A stretch of 64,000 bases of DNA from Anaerotignum propionicum (lineage in GTDB: Bacteria > Bacillota > Clostridia > Lachnospirales > Anaerotignaceae). Positions 47,538 through 56,238 of the stretch are shown piece after piece. The stretch is taken from the NCBI RefSeq assembly GCF_024461735.1, contig NZ_JANGAD010000008.1, forward strand, positions 1 to 64,000. The letters run 5' to 3'. A program made the translations under genes and the position numbers. The notes below the pieces were generated by a model. It did not search any database. It was not told where the DNA came from and saw only the letters and a program-made list of their open reading frames with translations. Within the stretch, counting starts at the first letter, position 1; each line of letters opens with the position of its first letter.

Positions 47538-48182
47538 TTATTGAAGCATGCCCAGCAATGAACTGCTGCCCAAACGTTCTGCCCCTGCCTGCAAAAAATC
47601 TTCTGCGTCTTTTACACCTTTAATGCCACCGGCAGCTTTTATCTTTGTTCCGCCAAAAACATGCTTAGAAAACAGTTGAATATCCTCCAGCGTAGCACCG
47701 CCCTTGCTGAATCCTGTACTGGTCTTAATATAATCCGCCTTAGATTGGCTTACAACTTCGCACATTTTAATCTTTTCTTCTGGAGTAAGCAAGCAGGTTT
47801 CCACAATCACCTTCAAGATCTTCTCCCCGCAAATATATTTTATTGCATTGATTTCTTGCAATATTTTGTCGTAAAAACCCTCTTTTAACCACCCTAAATT
47901 GATGACCATATCAATTTCATCAGCACCGTTCTTTATAGCATCACTGGCTTCAAATACCTTCACCGCAGTGGTTTGATATCCATTCGGGAAACCAATGACA
48001 GTACAAATTGGAACTTGTCCTTGCACAAAGGACGCCGCCTGGGAAACAAAGGATGGTGGAATACAAATCGATGCAGTTTTTTGTTCTATTCCTTCTTTGC
48101 ATATTTCCATAATTTCCTGCCAAACAGCATCTTGTTTTAACAGGGTATGATCAATATGGTTTAGAATAAACTGTTTTTCCAT
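47538..48182 (-). CDS. deoC: deoxyribose-phosphate aldolase
   Basis: DeoC cleaves 2-deoxyribose 5-phosphate to glyceraldehyde 3-phosphate and acetaldehyde in nucleoside breakdown. The 214-residue TIM barrel has the catalytic Asp region of NGADEIDMVINLG, KVIVETCLL, the Schiff-base Lys in YIKTSTGF near 165 and the C-terminal IKAAGGIKG. The second of two adjacent ATG codons (48182) has seven bases after AAGGAGG and is preferred. No other deo gene is nearby; the next gene is an amino-acid transporter component. Confidence 0.94.
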   Translation of the reverse strand: MEKQFILNHIDHTLLKQDAVWQEIMEICKEGIEQKTASICIPPSFVSQAASFVQGQVPICTVIGFPNGYQTTAVKVFEASDAIKNGADEIDMVINLGWLKEGFYDKILQEINAIKYICGEKILKVIVETCLLTPEEKIKMCEVVSQSKADYIKTSTGFSKGGATLEDIQLFSKHVFGGTKIKAAGGIKGVKDAEDFLQAGAERLGSSSLLGMLQ

Positions 48183-48445
48183 CATTCAACCTCCTTAGAT
48201 TTATGCATTTTAAAATTATAACACAAATAAAACCTGACAACAATGTTGTTTTTTCAATCGGTTCTCCTCTTTTTTTCTATGAATTATTTTAATTAATTAA
48301 ATTCTTACATATTTTACAAACAAACTATATTCCAATATTTAGGATGATATTTCATTTATTTTTCGCTTTTTTTGTATTTCCTCTGTAAACATCAAATAGA
48401 ATAAATAGATTGTGCCAACTCTTCTTTTCAAGATAAAAAACGCTG

Positions 48446-48488
48446 AAAAAAAGGGCTTGCCGTTTGTAATTCAAACAATAAGCCCTTT
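48446..48488 (-). terminator. terminator after the second binding protein gene
   Basis: AAAGGGCTT and AAGCCCTTT, with an inner GTTTG/CAAAC stem, form a strong hairpin followed on the minus strand by T7. The rest of the 48183–48572 gap shows no gene. Confidence 0.87.
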
Positions 48489-48572
48489 GGTTTTTTTAAT
48501 TATATAAGTTTTTATGCCTTATTTTATTGAAAAGAATCGTCCTTCTGTTTTGAAATTGAGCACTGGAAAATA

Positions 48573-49385
48573 TTAACTCTGTACATAAGTGTTTATTACC
48601 TTATCATAGACACCATTTTCCATTATGTTCTTTAGCCCTTTATTAAACATTTCTAACAACTCCCCATTCTTTCCCTTGGGAACCGCAAAACCATAGGGAC
48701 TCTTTTTTTCTATATCAGAAACAATTTTCAGTTCCACTCCTTGAGAAATTAAATATCCCATTACGGGATAATCTTCGAACAGCGCTTGACTGTTTCCACT
48801 TATTACATCCTGATATACCTGATTAAATTCAGGGAAAGTCACTAGTTCAAAGCCATATTTATCTTTTATAGACTGAGCATAAGACTCTGCCTCCGTACCC
48901 AATGCAACAGCCACGGCAACCGTTTTTCCTTTCAAATCATCAAAACCTTTAATATCATGCCGCGTGGCATCTACTGCCATAACGATCCCACCCTCAAGAT
49001 AAGGTTCGGAATAATCATAGATTTCCTTTCTTTCATCCGTTATGCTGATTCCTCCCATGGCGGCATCCACTTCTCCTGCCGCTAAGGCCTGTAACATTTG
49101 ATTAAATGTCATATGTACTAGCTCATATTCAAACCCCTGATCTTTTGCTATTTCGTTTAATAAGTCTATGTCTATGCCTACATATTCGCCAAATTTATTT
49201 TGAAATTCAAACGGGGCAAACAATGTATTCGTCGCAATAATATATTTTTTCGTTGCTTTAGGTGTATCACTGGTATTTGTATTGTCCACACTAATTGTCA
49301 CCTTGTGTTTACCACCACAGGAAGCCAACCCAACAACCATAAAAACTGTTGCTAAAATAGCTACTATTTTTTTTAATCTTACCAT
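48573..49385 (-). CDS. stand-alone amino acid ABC substrate-binding lipoprotein
   Basis: The 270-residue lipoprotein has VVGLASCGG (Cys near 23) and is a clear paralogue of the binding protein at 46664–47464: YIIATNTLFAPFEFQNKFGEYVGIDIDLL, GISITDERK, ALFEDYPVMGYLISQGVELK. No permease or ATPase accompanies it, and it has its own terminator. AGGGGG lies nine bases before the ATG, while AGGAG abuts it directly, so initiation may be unusual. It may feed the same transporter or act as a sensor. Confidence 0.9.
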   Translation of the reverse strand: MVRLKKIVAILATVFMVVGLASCGGKHKVTISVDNTNTSDTPKATKKYIIATNTLFAPFEFQNKFGEYVGIDIDLLNEIAKDQGFEYELVHMTFNQMLQALAAGEVDAAMGGISITDERKEIYDYSEPYLEGGIVMAVDATRHDIKGFDDLKGKTVAVAVALGTEAESYAQSIKDKYGFELVTFPEFNQVYQDVISGNSQALFEDYPVMGYLISQGVELKIVSDIEKKSPYGFAVPKGKNGELLEMFNKGLKNIMENGVYDKVINTYVQS

Positions 49386-49747
49386 CTCCTAATGCCCCCT
49401 ATTATTTTTAAAATATCTTTTAAGAAGCTCTTTCGAAATTATCAGAAAATAGAATTGTATTTAGTGACAATACTCAATTTAAAGTGTCACTTTACATCTA
49501 TTCCAATACAAATGGATAAACTTTTGCAAAAGAGTGACACTTTATAAAACCAGTCAGCACCTTTTATTTTAATCAAAACTTCTGTGTTATAATAGCTTAT
49601 GGAATTTTCAGTAAAATATTCTTTATTTTTACTCTACCATTTTAATAGGTTATTGTTCTTAAGACAATCATTGTCCTTTATATTTCAATGGAAAAGGATA
49701 GCTTTCAGTCCTTGTTTCTGTAAAATGACTTCCTTCTATTATGAATC
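49386..49747. promoter_or_regulatory. upstream region with AGTGACACT repeats
   Basis: AAAGTGTCACTTT-type sequences occur inverted: AGTGTCACT at 49482–49490 and AGTGACACT at 49533–49541, plus the partial AGTGACA at 49463–49469. They lie about 80–155 bases before the stand-alone binding protein gene and could be operators for a repressor or activator. No gene is supported in this interval. Confidence 0.4.
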
Positions 49748-49800
49748 AAAAAAGCCCGATTGCTCCTCATGGATATATCCTGTGAGGAACAAACGGGCCT
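49748..49800 (-). terminator. terminator after ispH-rpsA
   Basis: On the minus strand AAGGCCCG pairs with CGGGCTTT, with an inner GTTCCTCA/TGAGGAGC stem, and is followed by a T6 run, about 75 bases past the stop codon. Confidence 0.85.
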
Positions 49801-49872
49801 TATTCTTATAGAAAGCCTAATGTGAATAGCTTTTCAATTTCTTACCTTTTCAAACAAGGGTCTTTAAATTAA

Positions 49873-51852
49873 TTAAGCCTCTGTTTCAACAGCTTCTGCT
49901 GCAACTTCTTCAGCTGCTTCTTCTGCAGGAGCTTCCGCCTGTCTCTTGGAAAGGCTGATTTTCTTCTGCTCTGTATTTACCTCAAGAACTTTTACGCTGA
50001 TAACCTGACCAACCTTCAATTCATCTTCAGGCTTCACAACGTGCTTGTTTGCGATCTGTGAGATATGTACCAGACCATCTACGCCGGGTTCCAATTCCAC
50101 AAATGCACCAAAAGGTACCATACGAACAACTTTACCCTCAACGATTGTACCAACAGCATATTTCTCAACTGCAAGGTTCCAAGGGTTCATATTGTTATCT
50201 TTCAAGGAAAGGCTGATTTTTCCTTTTTCCTTGTCAACATCTAAGATAAGCACTTCAACTGCCTGACCTTCTTTCAGAACTTCCTTAGGGTTGGTAATTC
50301 TACCCCAGCTCATTTCGGAAATATGAATCAAACCGTCAACGCCGCCCAAGTCAACAAATGCACCAAAGTCAGTCAATCTGCTAACCTTACCTGTTGCCTT
50401 TACGCCAGCTTCGATGGAAGCAAACAATGTAGCTCTCTTTGCACTGATTTCTTTTTCAACCAACGCTTTTCTGCCACCGATAATACGACGTTTTACTCTA
50501 TCCATTTCAATAATATTGAAATCCAATTCCTGGCCTTTGAAAACGCTTAAATCTTCAATAAATCTATTTGAAACCTGAGAAGAGGGAATAAATACTCTTA
50601 CGCCGTTTACAACTGCGATCAAGCCGCCCTTTACAACCTCAGTTACTGTACCTGTAACAACTGATTTCTCGTTGAAAGCTGCTTCAATTTCCTCCATGCC
50701 CTTCTGCGCTTCAATACGCTTTTTGGACAAAAGAACATTACCGTCGCCGTCGTTTACACGAACTACAAATACTTCAATCTCATCTCCGGGCTGAATTACT
50801 TTACTAGGGATTACTGTGGGATCACCGCTGAATTCACCTCTGGGGATAACACCATCGGACTTATAGCCGAGATTCACAGATACTTCTTCGTTAACAACCT
50901 GAATTACAGTGCCTTTCACAACATCGCCTGTATGCAGAGTAACGAGAGATTCTTCTAACATTTGTTCGAATGAAATTTCCTCACTTCCTCCTAAATTTTG
51001 TACTGCATTGTCAAATGCTTCGCTCATAGTAACAACTACCTCCTTAATTATTGCAGGTGGTGTAGACGCACCCGCAGTTATACCTATTTTATCATTCTTT
51101 GAAAAATTATTCAACACCAAATCACAAATTGTTTCAATGTGAACGGTATTCTCGCAATTTTTTCTGCAGATTTCCACCAATTTTTGGGTATTAGAGCTTT
51201 TTTTGTCGCCTATGACAATCATTTTGTCAACATTTTGTGATAACGACACAGCTTCCGCTTGTCTCTTCTCCGTTGCAGAGCAAATGGTGTTGAATACCAA
51301 AAGATGAATATTTTTCTTTTTCAATTCCGCCACAATTTCATCAAAACGACTCTGACGGAAGGTTGTCTGCACCACAATAATATATTCTGCCCCATCTTGC
51401 AAATCCAATGCAGTGGCTTCTTCCGGTGTTTCAATGATTTTTGCGGCATTCTCACACCAGCCGTTAATCCCAACCACCTCAGGGTGCTGACTGCTTCCTG
51501 CAATAATAATTTCTTTGTTTGCATCGTGGTTTTCCTTCACTATGCTATGTATCTTTTTCACAAAAGGACAAGTTCCATCAACCACAGGAAGCCCTTTTTC
51601 CTCCACTGCATCATAAAGCGCTTTTCCGACACCATGAGAACGCACCAAAATTGCTCCTTGAAAAATGTTATCCAGATTTTCAATAATCGTAAGTCCCTTC
51701 TTCTCTAAATCTCCCGTCACTTCCTTATTGTGGATTAACGGTCCATAAGAATAGGTTTTTTCTTGATTTTCTATCTGTTGATAGGCCATCTCGATGGCTC
51801 TTTTCACACCAAAACAAAACCCAGCCGACTGGGCAACTGTAATATTACTCAT
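49873..51852 (-). CDS. ispH-rpsA: IspH–ribosomal protein S1 fusion
   Basis: The 659-residue protein joins 4-hydroxy-3-methylbut-2-enyl diphosphate reductase (about 1–285), the last step of the MEP isoprenoid pathway, to four S1 RNA-binding domains (about 305–640). IspH [4Fe-4S] cysteines are in GFCFGVKRA (Cys13), DGTCPFV near 96 and NTICSATEKRQ near 192. The S1 units include DFGAFVDLGGVDGLIHISEMSW and PFGAFVELEPGVDGLVHIS-like sequence. An Ala/Glu-rich tail follows. Such fusions are known in Clostridia. The start overlaps the plsC stop by four bases. Confidence 0.96.
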   Translation of the reverse strand: MSNITVAQSAGFCFGVKRAIEMAYQQIENQEKTYSYGPLIHNKEVTGDLEKKGLTIIENLDNIFQGAILVRSHGVGKALYDAVEEKGLPVVDGTCPFVKKIHSIVKENHDANKEIIIAGSSQHPEVVGINGWCENAAKIIETPEEATALDLQDGAEYIIVVQTTFRQSRFDEIVAELKKKNIHLLVFNTICSATEKRQAEAVSLSQNVDKMIVIGDKKSSNTQKLVEICRKNCENTVHIETICDLVLNNFSKNDKIGITAGASTPPAIIKEVVVTMSEAFDNAVQNLGGSEEISFEQMLEESLVTLHTGDVVKGTVIQVVNEEVSVNLGYKSDGVIPRGEFSGDPTVIPSKVIQPGDEIEVFVVRVNDGDGNVLLSKKRIEAQKGMEEIEAAFNEKSVVTGTVTEVVKGGLIAVVNGVRVFIPSSQVSNRFIEDLSVFKGQELDFNIIEMDRVKRRIIGGRKALVEKEISAKRATLFASIEAGVKATGKVSRLTDFGAFVDLGGVDGLIHISEMSWGRITNPKEVLKEGQAVEVLILDVDKEKGKISLSLKDNNMNPWNLAVEKYAVGTIVEGKVVRMVPFGAFVELEPGVDGLVHISQIANKHVVKPEDELKVGQVISVKVLEVNTEQKKISLSKRQAEAPAEEAAEEVAAEAVETEA

Positions 51853-52439
51853 AGCTTAACCTTCATTTCCTGCACTCTGCTCATAATCTTTTCTGTGATC
51901 TCTTCCATCAAATCAGTGGTGATTCTAGCACCACGATATTCTTCTAAAGTCATTGGTTCTCCGAATTCTATCCTGATTTCAGAACGGAACTTATAATTTC
52001 CTGAAATTGCCACAGGAATTACTGGTGCATCACCCTTTAGTGCAAACATGGCTACGCCGGCTTTTGCAGCTTTATCTTCGCCTTCTTTTACTCGAGTTCC
52101 CTCAGCAAAAATACCCAGCAGTTCTCCACCTTTTAGCACATTTATGGCTGTTTTAAATGCTTTCATATCCATCACTGCTTGACGATCAATAGGGAATGCC
52201 TGTAAATTGCGAAGCAATGCTCCTAATAATTTATTCGAAAAAAGCTCTTTTTTTGCGATATATCTGGGTAATCTATCCAAATATACAGCCATAGTCAATG
52301 GATCAAAATTGCTGATGTGGTTACAGCAAAGAACCCCATTGCCCTCTTGGGGTACATTTTCCTTACCCACGATGGTCACTTTAAATAGAACTTTAAAGAG
52401 AATCTTTACAATTACTTTTATAAAAGGATACAAGTTCAT
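51849..52439 (-). CDS. plsC: 1-acyl-sn-glycerol-3-phosphate acyltransferase
   Basis: PlsC adds the second acyl chain to make phosphatidic acid. The 196-residue protein has an N-terminal hydrophobic segment, the catalytic NHISNFDP (Hx4D) near 39, the acceptor-binding FAEGTR near 113 and PVIPVAISGNY. ATG 52439 follows GGAGG by seven bases and overlaps the cmk stop as ATGA. It sits between cmk and ispH-rpsA in a chain of overlapping genes. Confidence 0.92.
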   Translation of the reverse strand: MNLYPFIKVIVKILFKVLFKVTIVGKENVPQEGNGVLCCNHISNFDPLTMAVYLDRLPRYIAKKELFSNKLLGALLRNLQAFPIDRQAVMDMKAFKTAINVLKGGELLGIFAEGTRVKEGEDKAAKAGVAMFALKGDAPVIPVAISGNYKFRSEIRIEFGEPMTLEEYRGARITTDLMEEITEKIMSRVQEMKVKL

Positions 52440-53119
52440 ACCCACACCTCCCCTAGTTTTTCCTGCACAATGGATAATATTTTCTCAACAGCTTCTTCAA
52501 TGGACATTTTCGTCGTATCTAAATAAACTGCATCCTGGGCTTTGCGCAAAGGATTGTGCTGGCGGTTCATATCGTTTTCATCCCGCTGAATAATCTCCTT
52601 ACGCACTGCCCCAAAGTCAGGTTTTTCCCCCTTTGCTTTCAGCTCTCCCATGCGGCGCATTGCTCGCTCATCCACACCGGCATCCATATATATTTTCACT
52701 TCTGCTTGGGGTAGTACATACGTACCAATATCTCTGCCATCCATAACAACGGAATTTTCTTTTGCCATCGCTCTCTGCATATCTCCAAGTTTCTGACGAA
52801 CGGATTGAATCATAGCTACTGCGGAAGCTCCTTGTCCAATTTGCTGGGTTCTTATTTTTTCGGTAATGTCTTGGTCTTCCAGAAAAATTCGTTGCCCTTC
52901 CTCTGTAGGCTGAATTTCTAAATGAATCTCTTCCAGCAATGACAAAACAGCCCTTTCATCTGAACAATCTACACCCTTTTGTATACAATCAAAAGCCACC
53001 CCTCGATACATGGCTCCTGTATCCACATAAATAATGCCTAGTTTTTTTGCCACAGCCTTAGCAACCGTACTTTTCCCCGATCCTGCAGGTCCATCCACCG
53101 CAACGGCAAACTTTTTCAT
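52436..53119 (-). CDS. cmk: cytidylate kinase
   Basis: Cmk phosphorylates CMP and dCMP. The 227-residue protein has the P-loop DGPAGSGKST near 8, YVDTGAMYRGVA near 30, DGRDIGTYVLP near 150 and RDENDMNR near 187. GGAGG precedes ATG 53119. Gene order cmk–plsC–ispH-rpsA is found in many Clostridia and in Bacillus as cmk–plsC–rpsA-like. Confidence 0.95.
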   Translation of the reverse strand: MKKFAVAVDGPAGSGKSTVAKAVAKKLGIIYVDTGAMYRGVAFDCIQKGVDCSDERAVLSLLEEIHLEIQPTEEGQRIFLEDQDITEKIRTQQIGQGASAVAMIQSVRQKLGDMQRAMAKENSVVMDGRDIGTYVLPQAEVKIYMDAGVDERAMRRMGELKAKGEKPDFGAVRKEIIQRDENDMNRQHNPLRKAQDAVYLDTTKMSIEEAVEKILSIVQEKLGEVWV

Positions 53120-53133
53120 ACCGATTCCTCCAA

Positions 53134-54369
53134 TCATTGTGAAAGCACTTCTTCTCCCGCCGCATAACCGCTGGAAAAAGCAATTTGCAAATTATAACCA
53201 CCGGTATAAGCATCCACATCCAAAACCTCTCCTGCAAAATGCAGGTTTTTCACAAACTTACTTTCCATGGTGGCAGGGTCAATCTCGTCCACAGAAATTC
53301 CGCCGCAAGTGATTACCGCCTCATTAAAGCCCGCCGTACCTGTAATGGTTAATGGCAGTCCCTTTAATAAAGAAAGAAGGGTTTTCCGTTCTTCCTTTGT
53401 AATACTATTTACCTTTTTATCCCCGGCAATACCGGAAAGCTCAGCAATCACCGGAATCAGTTTCTGCGGCAGTAAATCACCCAAAGCATTGATAAAATCC
53501 CGATTTGCATATTTCTCAAAATCTCTGAGCAAACGCATGTCCAGCTTCTTTTCATCCATAGCAGGCTTCAAATCAATAAAAAGCCGATACCCTTGGTCAA
53601 TAGAAAACAAAATGTGTCTGCTAGCGCTTAAAATAACAGGACCTGAAACTCCATAATGGGTAAAAAGCATTTCACCGAATTCCTCAAAAACAGTCTTGTC
53701 TTTATTATCTTTTATTTTGATGGAAATGTTCCGCAAACTTAACCCCATCAGACTTTTGCACCACGCCTCCGCCGCTTTTAAAGGCACCAGTGACGGGTAT
53801 AATTTGGTCACATGATGACCAACTTTTTTTGCAAAACCATATCCGTCTCCTGTTGAGCCTGTTGCAGGGTATGATAATCCTCCCGTGGCTACAATAACTG
53901 CATCAGCTTCAATAATAGTACCTTTTTTTAAACGCACACCAACAGCCCTTCCGTCAGAAACCAATATTTCCTCCACAGGGCTGTCCAAGTGCTGTTTTAC
54001 CTTGTTTTCACGCAAATACTGTTCCAACGCAAAAACCACATCCAAAGACTTATCGGAAACAGGAAAAACACGGCGTCCTCTTTCCACCTTTGTCTCCAAT
54101 CCCAAACGATGAAATAGTCCTTGGGTCTCACTGCTATCCAGACGATAAAGTGAGCTATACATAAAATAAGGATTCCCCGGTATATTCTCTAACAGTGTCT
54201 CTACATCACAATCATTGGTTAAATTGCAACGGCCTTTTCCCGTTATTAGAATCTTCTTTCCAAGTCTGTTGTTCTTTTCAAATAAATGCACTTCGTGACC
54301 ACGGCTTCCGGCCTTACCCGCCGCTATCATTCCGGCAGCACCGCCGCCCACCACAATAATTTTTCCCAT
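53134..54369 (-). CDS. HI0933-type flavoprotein (NAD(P)/FAD-dependent oxidoreductase)
   Basis: The 411-residue protein starts with the dinucleotide-binding VVGGGAAGMIAAGKAGSRGHEVHLFEK. GKKILITGKGRCNLTN near 38 is diagnostic of the HI0933/YtfP family. VDAYTGGYNLQIAFSSGYAAG near the C terminus is the second FAD site. Function in the family is not settled. GGGTGA precedes the ATG. It lies between a histidine phosphatase gene (4 bases) and cmk. Confidence 0.9.
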   Translation of the reverse strand: MGKIIVVGGGAAGMIAAGKAGSRGHEVHLFEKNNRLGKKILITGKGRCNLTNDCDVETLLENIPGNPYFMYSSLYRLDSSETQGLFHRLGLETKVERGRRVFPVSDKSLDVVFALEQYLRENKVKQHLDSPVEEILVSDGRAVGVRLKKGTIIEADAVIVATGGLSYPATGSTGDGYGFAKKVGHHVTKLYPSLVPLKAAEAWCKSLMGLSLRNISIKIKDNKDKTVFEEFGEMLFTHYGVSGPVILSASRHILFSIDQGYRLFIDLKPAMDEKKLDMRLLRDFEKYANRDFINALGDLLPQKLIPVIAELSGIAGDKKVNSITKEERKTLLSLLKGLPLTITGTAGFNEAVITCGGISVDEIDPATMESKFVKNLHFAGEVLDVDAYTGGYNLQIAFSSGYAAGEEVLSQ

Positions 54370-54373
54370 ATTT

Positions 54374-55018
54374 TCACCCGTTTTTCAGTAATTCCGCCAT
54401 TTCCAAATGTGCCTTGTCATTCAATGTCATTAAAAACATTTGGTCCTCCGGAGTAATATCAATCATAGAAATAGATGTGTTTGTCAGCCACATCTTACGG
54501 TATAAATTTAAATCCAGTCCTAATAGCTTAATCATAAAAACACGTAACAGCCCTCCGTGGGAAACAATAGCAACACGCTGTCCTCTGTGCTTTTTAATAA
54601 TTTCTTGAAAACCTGCCAAGGAACGCTCAGCCACTTTATGAAAGGAGCCTTCTCCGGGCATGGTGTGGGCAAAGGGGTCATGAAAAAAATCCGTATAAGG
54701 CTTTCCATATTTTTCTGTTAATTCAGCAACGGTATGGCCTTCCCATTCCCCAAAATTAATTTCCTTAAAATGCTCGTCCATAATAAGGGGAAGTCCCTTT
54801 TGTTTTGCAATAGGTTCCGCTGTAGCAACAGCCCGCTTCAAGGGTGACACATAAATGGCGTCAAGGGGCATATACTCAAATCGCTTTGCCAAGAGTGCGG
54901 CTTGCCATTTACCCTCCTCAGAAAGCTCAATGTCTGTCCACCCTTGATATCTTCCACCTTTATTCCATTCCGTTTCACCATGACGAATTAAATATAATCT
55001 TGTTTTATCCTGCTTCAT
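54374..55018 (-). CDS. histidine phosphatase family protein (phosphoglycerate mutase-like)
   Basis: The 214-residue protein has the phospho-histidine motif LIRHGETEWN near 12, a Glu in NFGEWEGH near 88 and the second His in AIVSHGGLLRVFM near 152. This branch contains sugar phosphatases, alpha-ribazole phosphatases and mutase-like enzymes. gpmI in the same window makes a glycolytic role unnecessary. AAAGGAA precedes the ATG. It is the first gene of the chain leading to ispH-rpsA. Confidence 0.9.
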   Translation of the reverse strand: MKQDKTRLYLIRHGETEWNKGGRYQGWTDIELSEEGKWQAALLAKRFEYMPLDAIYVSPLKRAVATAEPIAKQKGLPLIMDEHFKEINFGEWEGHTVAELTEKYGKPYTDFFHDPFAHTMPGEGSFHKVAERSLAGFQEIIKKHRGQRVAIVSHGGLLRVFMIKLLGLDLNLYRKMWLTNTSISMIDITPEDQMFLMTLNDKAHLEMAELLKNG

Positions 55019-55311
55019 ATGAAATCATTCCTTTTTTTCAAATATCCTAAGGGATCCCGCTAATTCAAATACGGCATCAACCGTAAAGAATGGGGTGTTG
55101 CCCTAACTATATATTATACGGTATTGCACTTATCCTTTCAATAAAAAATGCCCCGAAAGCATCTCCTTGCGTATATCAAACCCATAATCAATACTTTGCA
55201 TTTGGGTTCAAAAGCCACAGCGGATGTTCCGGAGCTTACTATTTTCAAAATCAACACTTTAACATTAATGATGCCTTGATTTCTCCCATGACTTTATATA
55301 AACCATAAAAC

Positions 55312-56028
55312 TTACAAGCTTTTTAAGTATTTGACTTCTTTTGGGGTAAGATGACGATATTTGCCTTTGGGCAAATCCCCTATTGTCAAATCCCCAGTGG
55401 CAACACGTTTTAACTGGGCAACAGGATGCTTAATGGCTTCGCACATTTTACGAACCTGTCTGTTTCTGCCCTCATGAATAATAATTTCCACAGTGGATTG
55501 ACGCTCACCCTTTTCTAAAATTTGCATTTTCGCAGGCTTGGTTTGTTTCCCGTCAATTACAACACCACGGCGAAATTTCTGTAAATCCATATCATCAGGT
55601 GTTCCGTACAGCTTCGCTATATAAGTCTTATCCACATCATGCTTAGGATGGGTTAATTTATATGTCAAATCTCCATCATTTGTTAAAAGCAACAAACCCG
55701 AGGTATCATAATCCAATCTACCCACAGGAAAAATTCTTGCTTTCACATCTCTAACCAAATCCATTACGCCGGGACGACCAAATTGCTCCTTCGCCGTGGT
55801 TACATATCCCTCCGGTTTATGAAGCATAACGTATACCAGCTCTACTTCCTTTGTGCTGACTTCTTTATCCAGATACAGTACCTCATCCTTTTTGGGGTCA
55901 ATTTTGGTACCTAACTCCGTCACTACTTTTCCGTTTACCTTTATTTTTCCCGCTGCAATCAGTTCTTCCGCCTTACGGCGAGATGCAACGCCTGCTTCCG
56001 CTAGAAATTTTTGAAGTCTTTCTTCCAT
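55312..56028 (-). CDS. rluB: rRNA pseudouridine synthase, RsuA/RluB family
   Basis: The 238-residue protein has an N-terminal S4 domain (EERLQKFLAEAGVASRRKAEELI), then the catalytic domain with VGRLDYDTSGLLLLTNDG near 101 (catalytic Asp) and HEGRNRQVRKMCEA near 182. Its position after dacB matches the RluB cluster of Bacillus, so RluB is favoured. GGAGG precedes the ATG. About 290 bases without a gene separate it from the histidine phosphatase gene. Confidence 0.93.
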   Translation of the reverse strand: MEERLQKFLAEAGVASRRKAEELIAAGKIKVNGKVVTELGTKIDPKKDEVLYLDKEVSTKEVELVYVMLHKPEGYVTTAKEQFGRPGVMDLVRDVKARIFPVGRLDYDTSGLLLLTNDGDLTYKLTHPKHDVDKTYIAKLYGTPDDMDLQKFRRGVVIDGKQTKPAKMQILEKGERQSTVEIIIHEGRNRQVRKMCEAIKHPVAQLKRVATGDLTIGDLPKGKYRHLTPKEVKYLKSL

Positions 56029-56238
56029 ACTGTTCCTCCGTCTTTATCTCATTGGAAACAGTATACCCTACAAATTGGGGAAAGTCAAAAAAACTCTGAT
56101 AAAACGTTGATTTTATGAGGATTAGGAAGGTATTGGTAAAAAGTGTCCAATTATAAAAAGCAATTACTCTTACTACTGGGTATTTTAGCTTTCTTAAACC
56201 ACTCCACTGTAATTTAAAAAGCAAATTTCACTCCATTC

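Noticed and set aside
46664..49385. Two similar binding protein genes considered as a recent tandem duplication
   Set aside because: deoC and a terminator lie between them and the proteins differ at many positions, so the duplication is old or the second copy was acquired separately.
54374..55018. Histidine phosphatase considered as a second glycolytic mutase
   Set aside because: gpmI supplies that step, and the sequence fits the broad phosphatase branch better than GpmA, whose usual length is about 230–250 with other motifs.
55090..55308. 72-residue plus-strand frame between rluB and the histidine phosphatase gene
   Set aside because: No ribosome site and no recognisable features; the interval is probably just intergenic.
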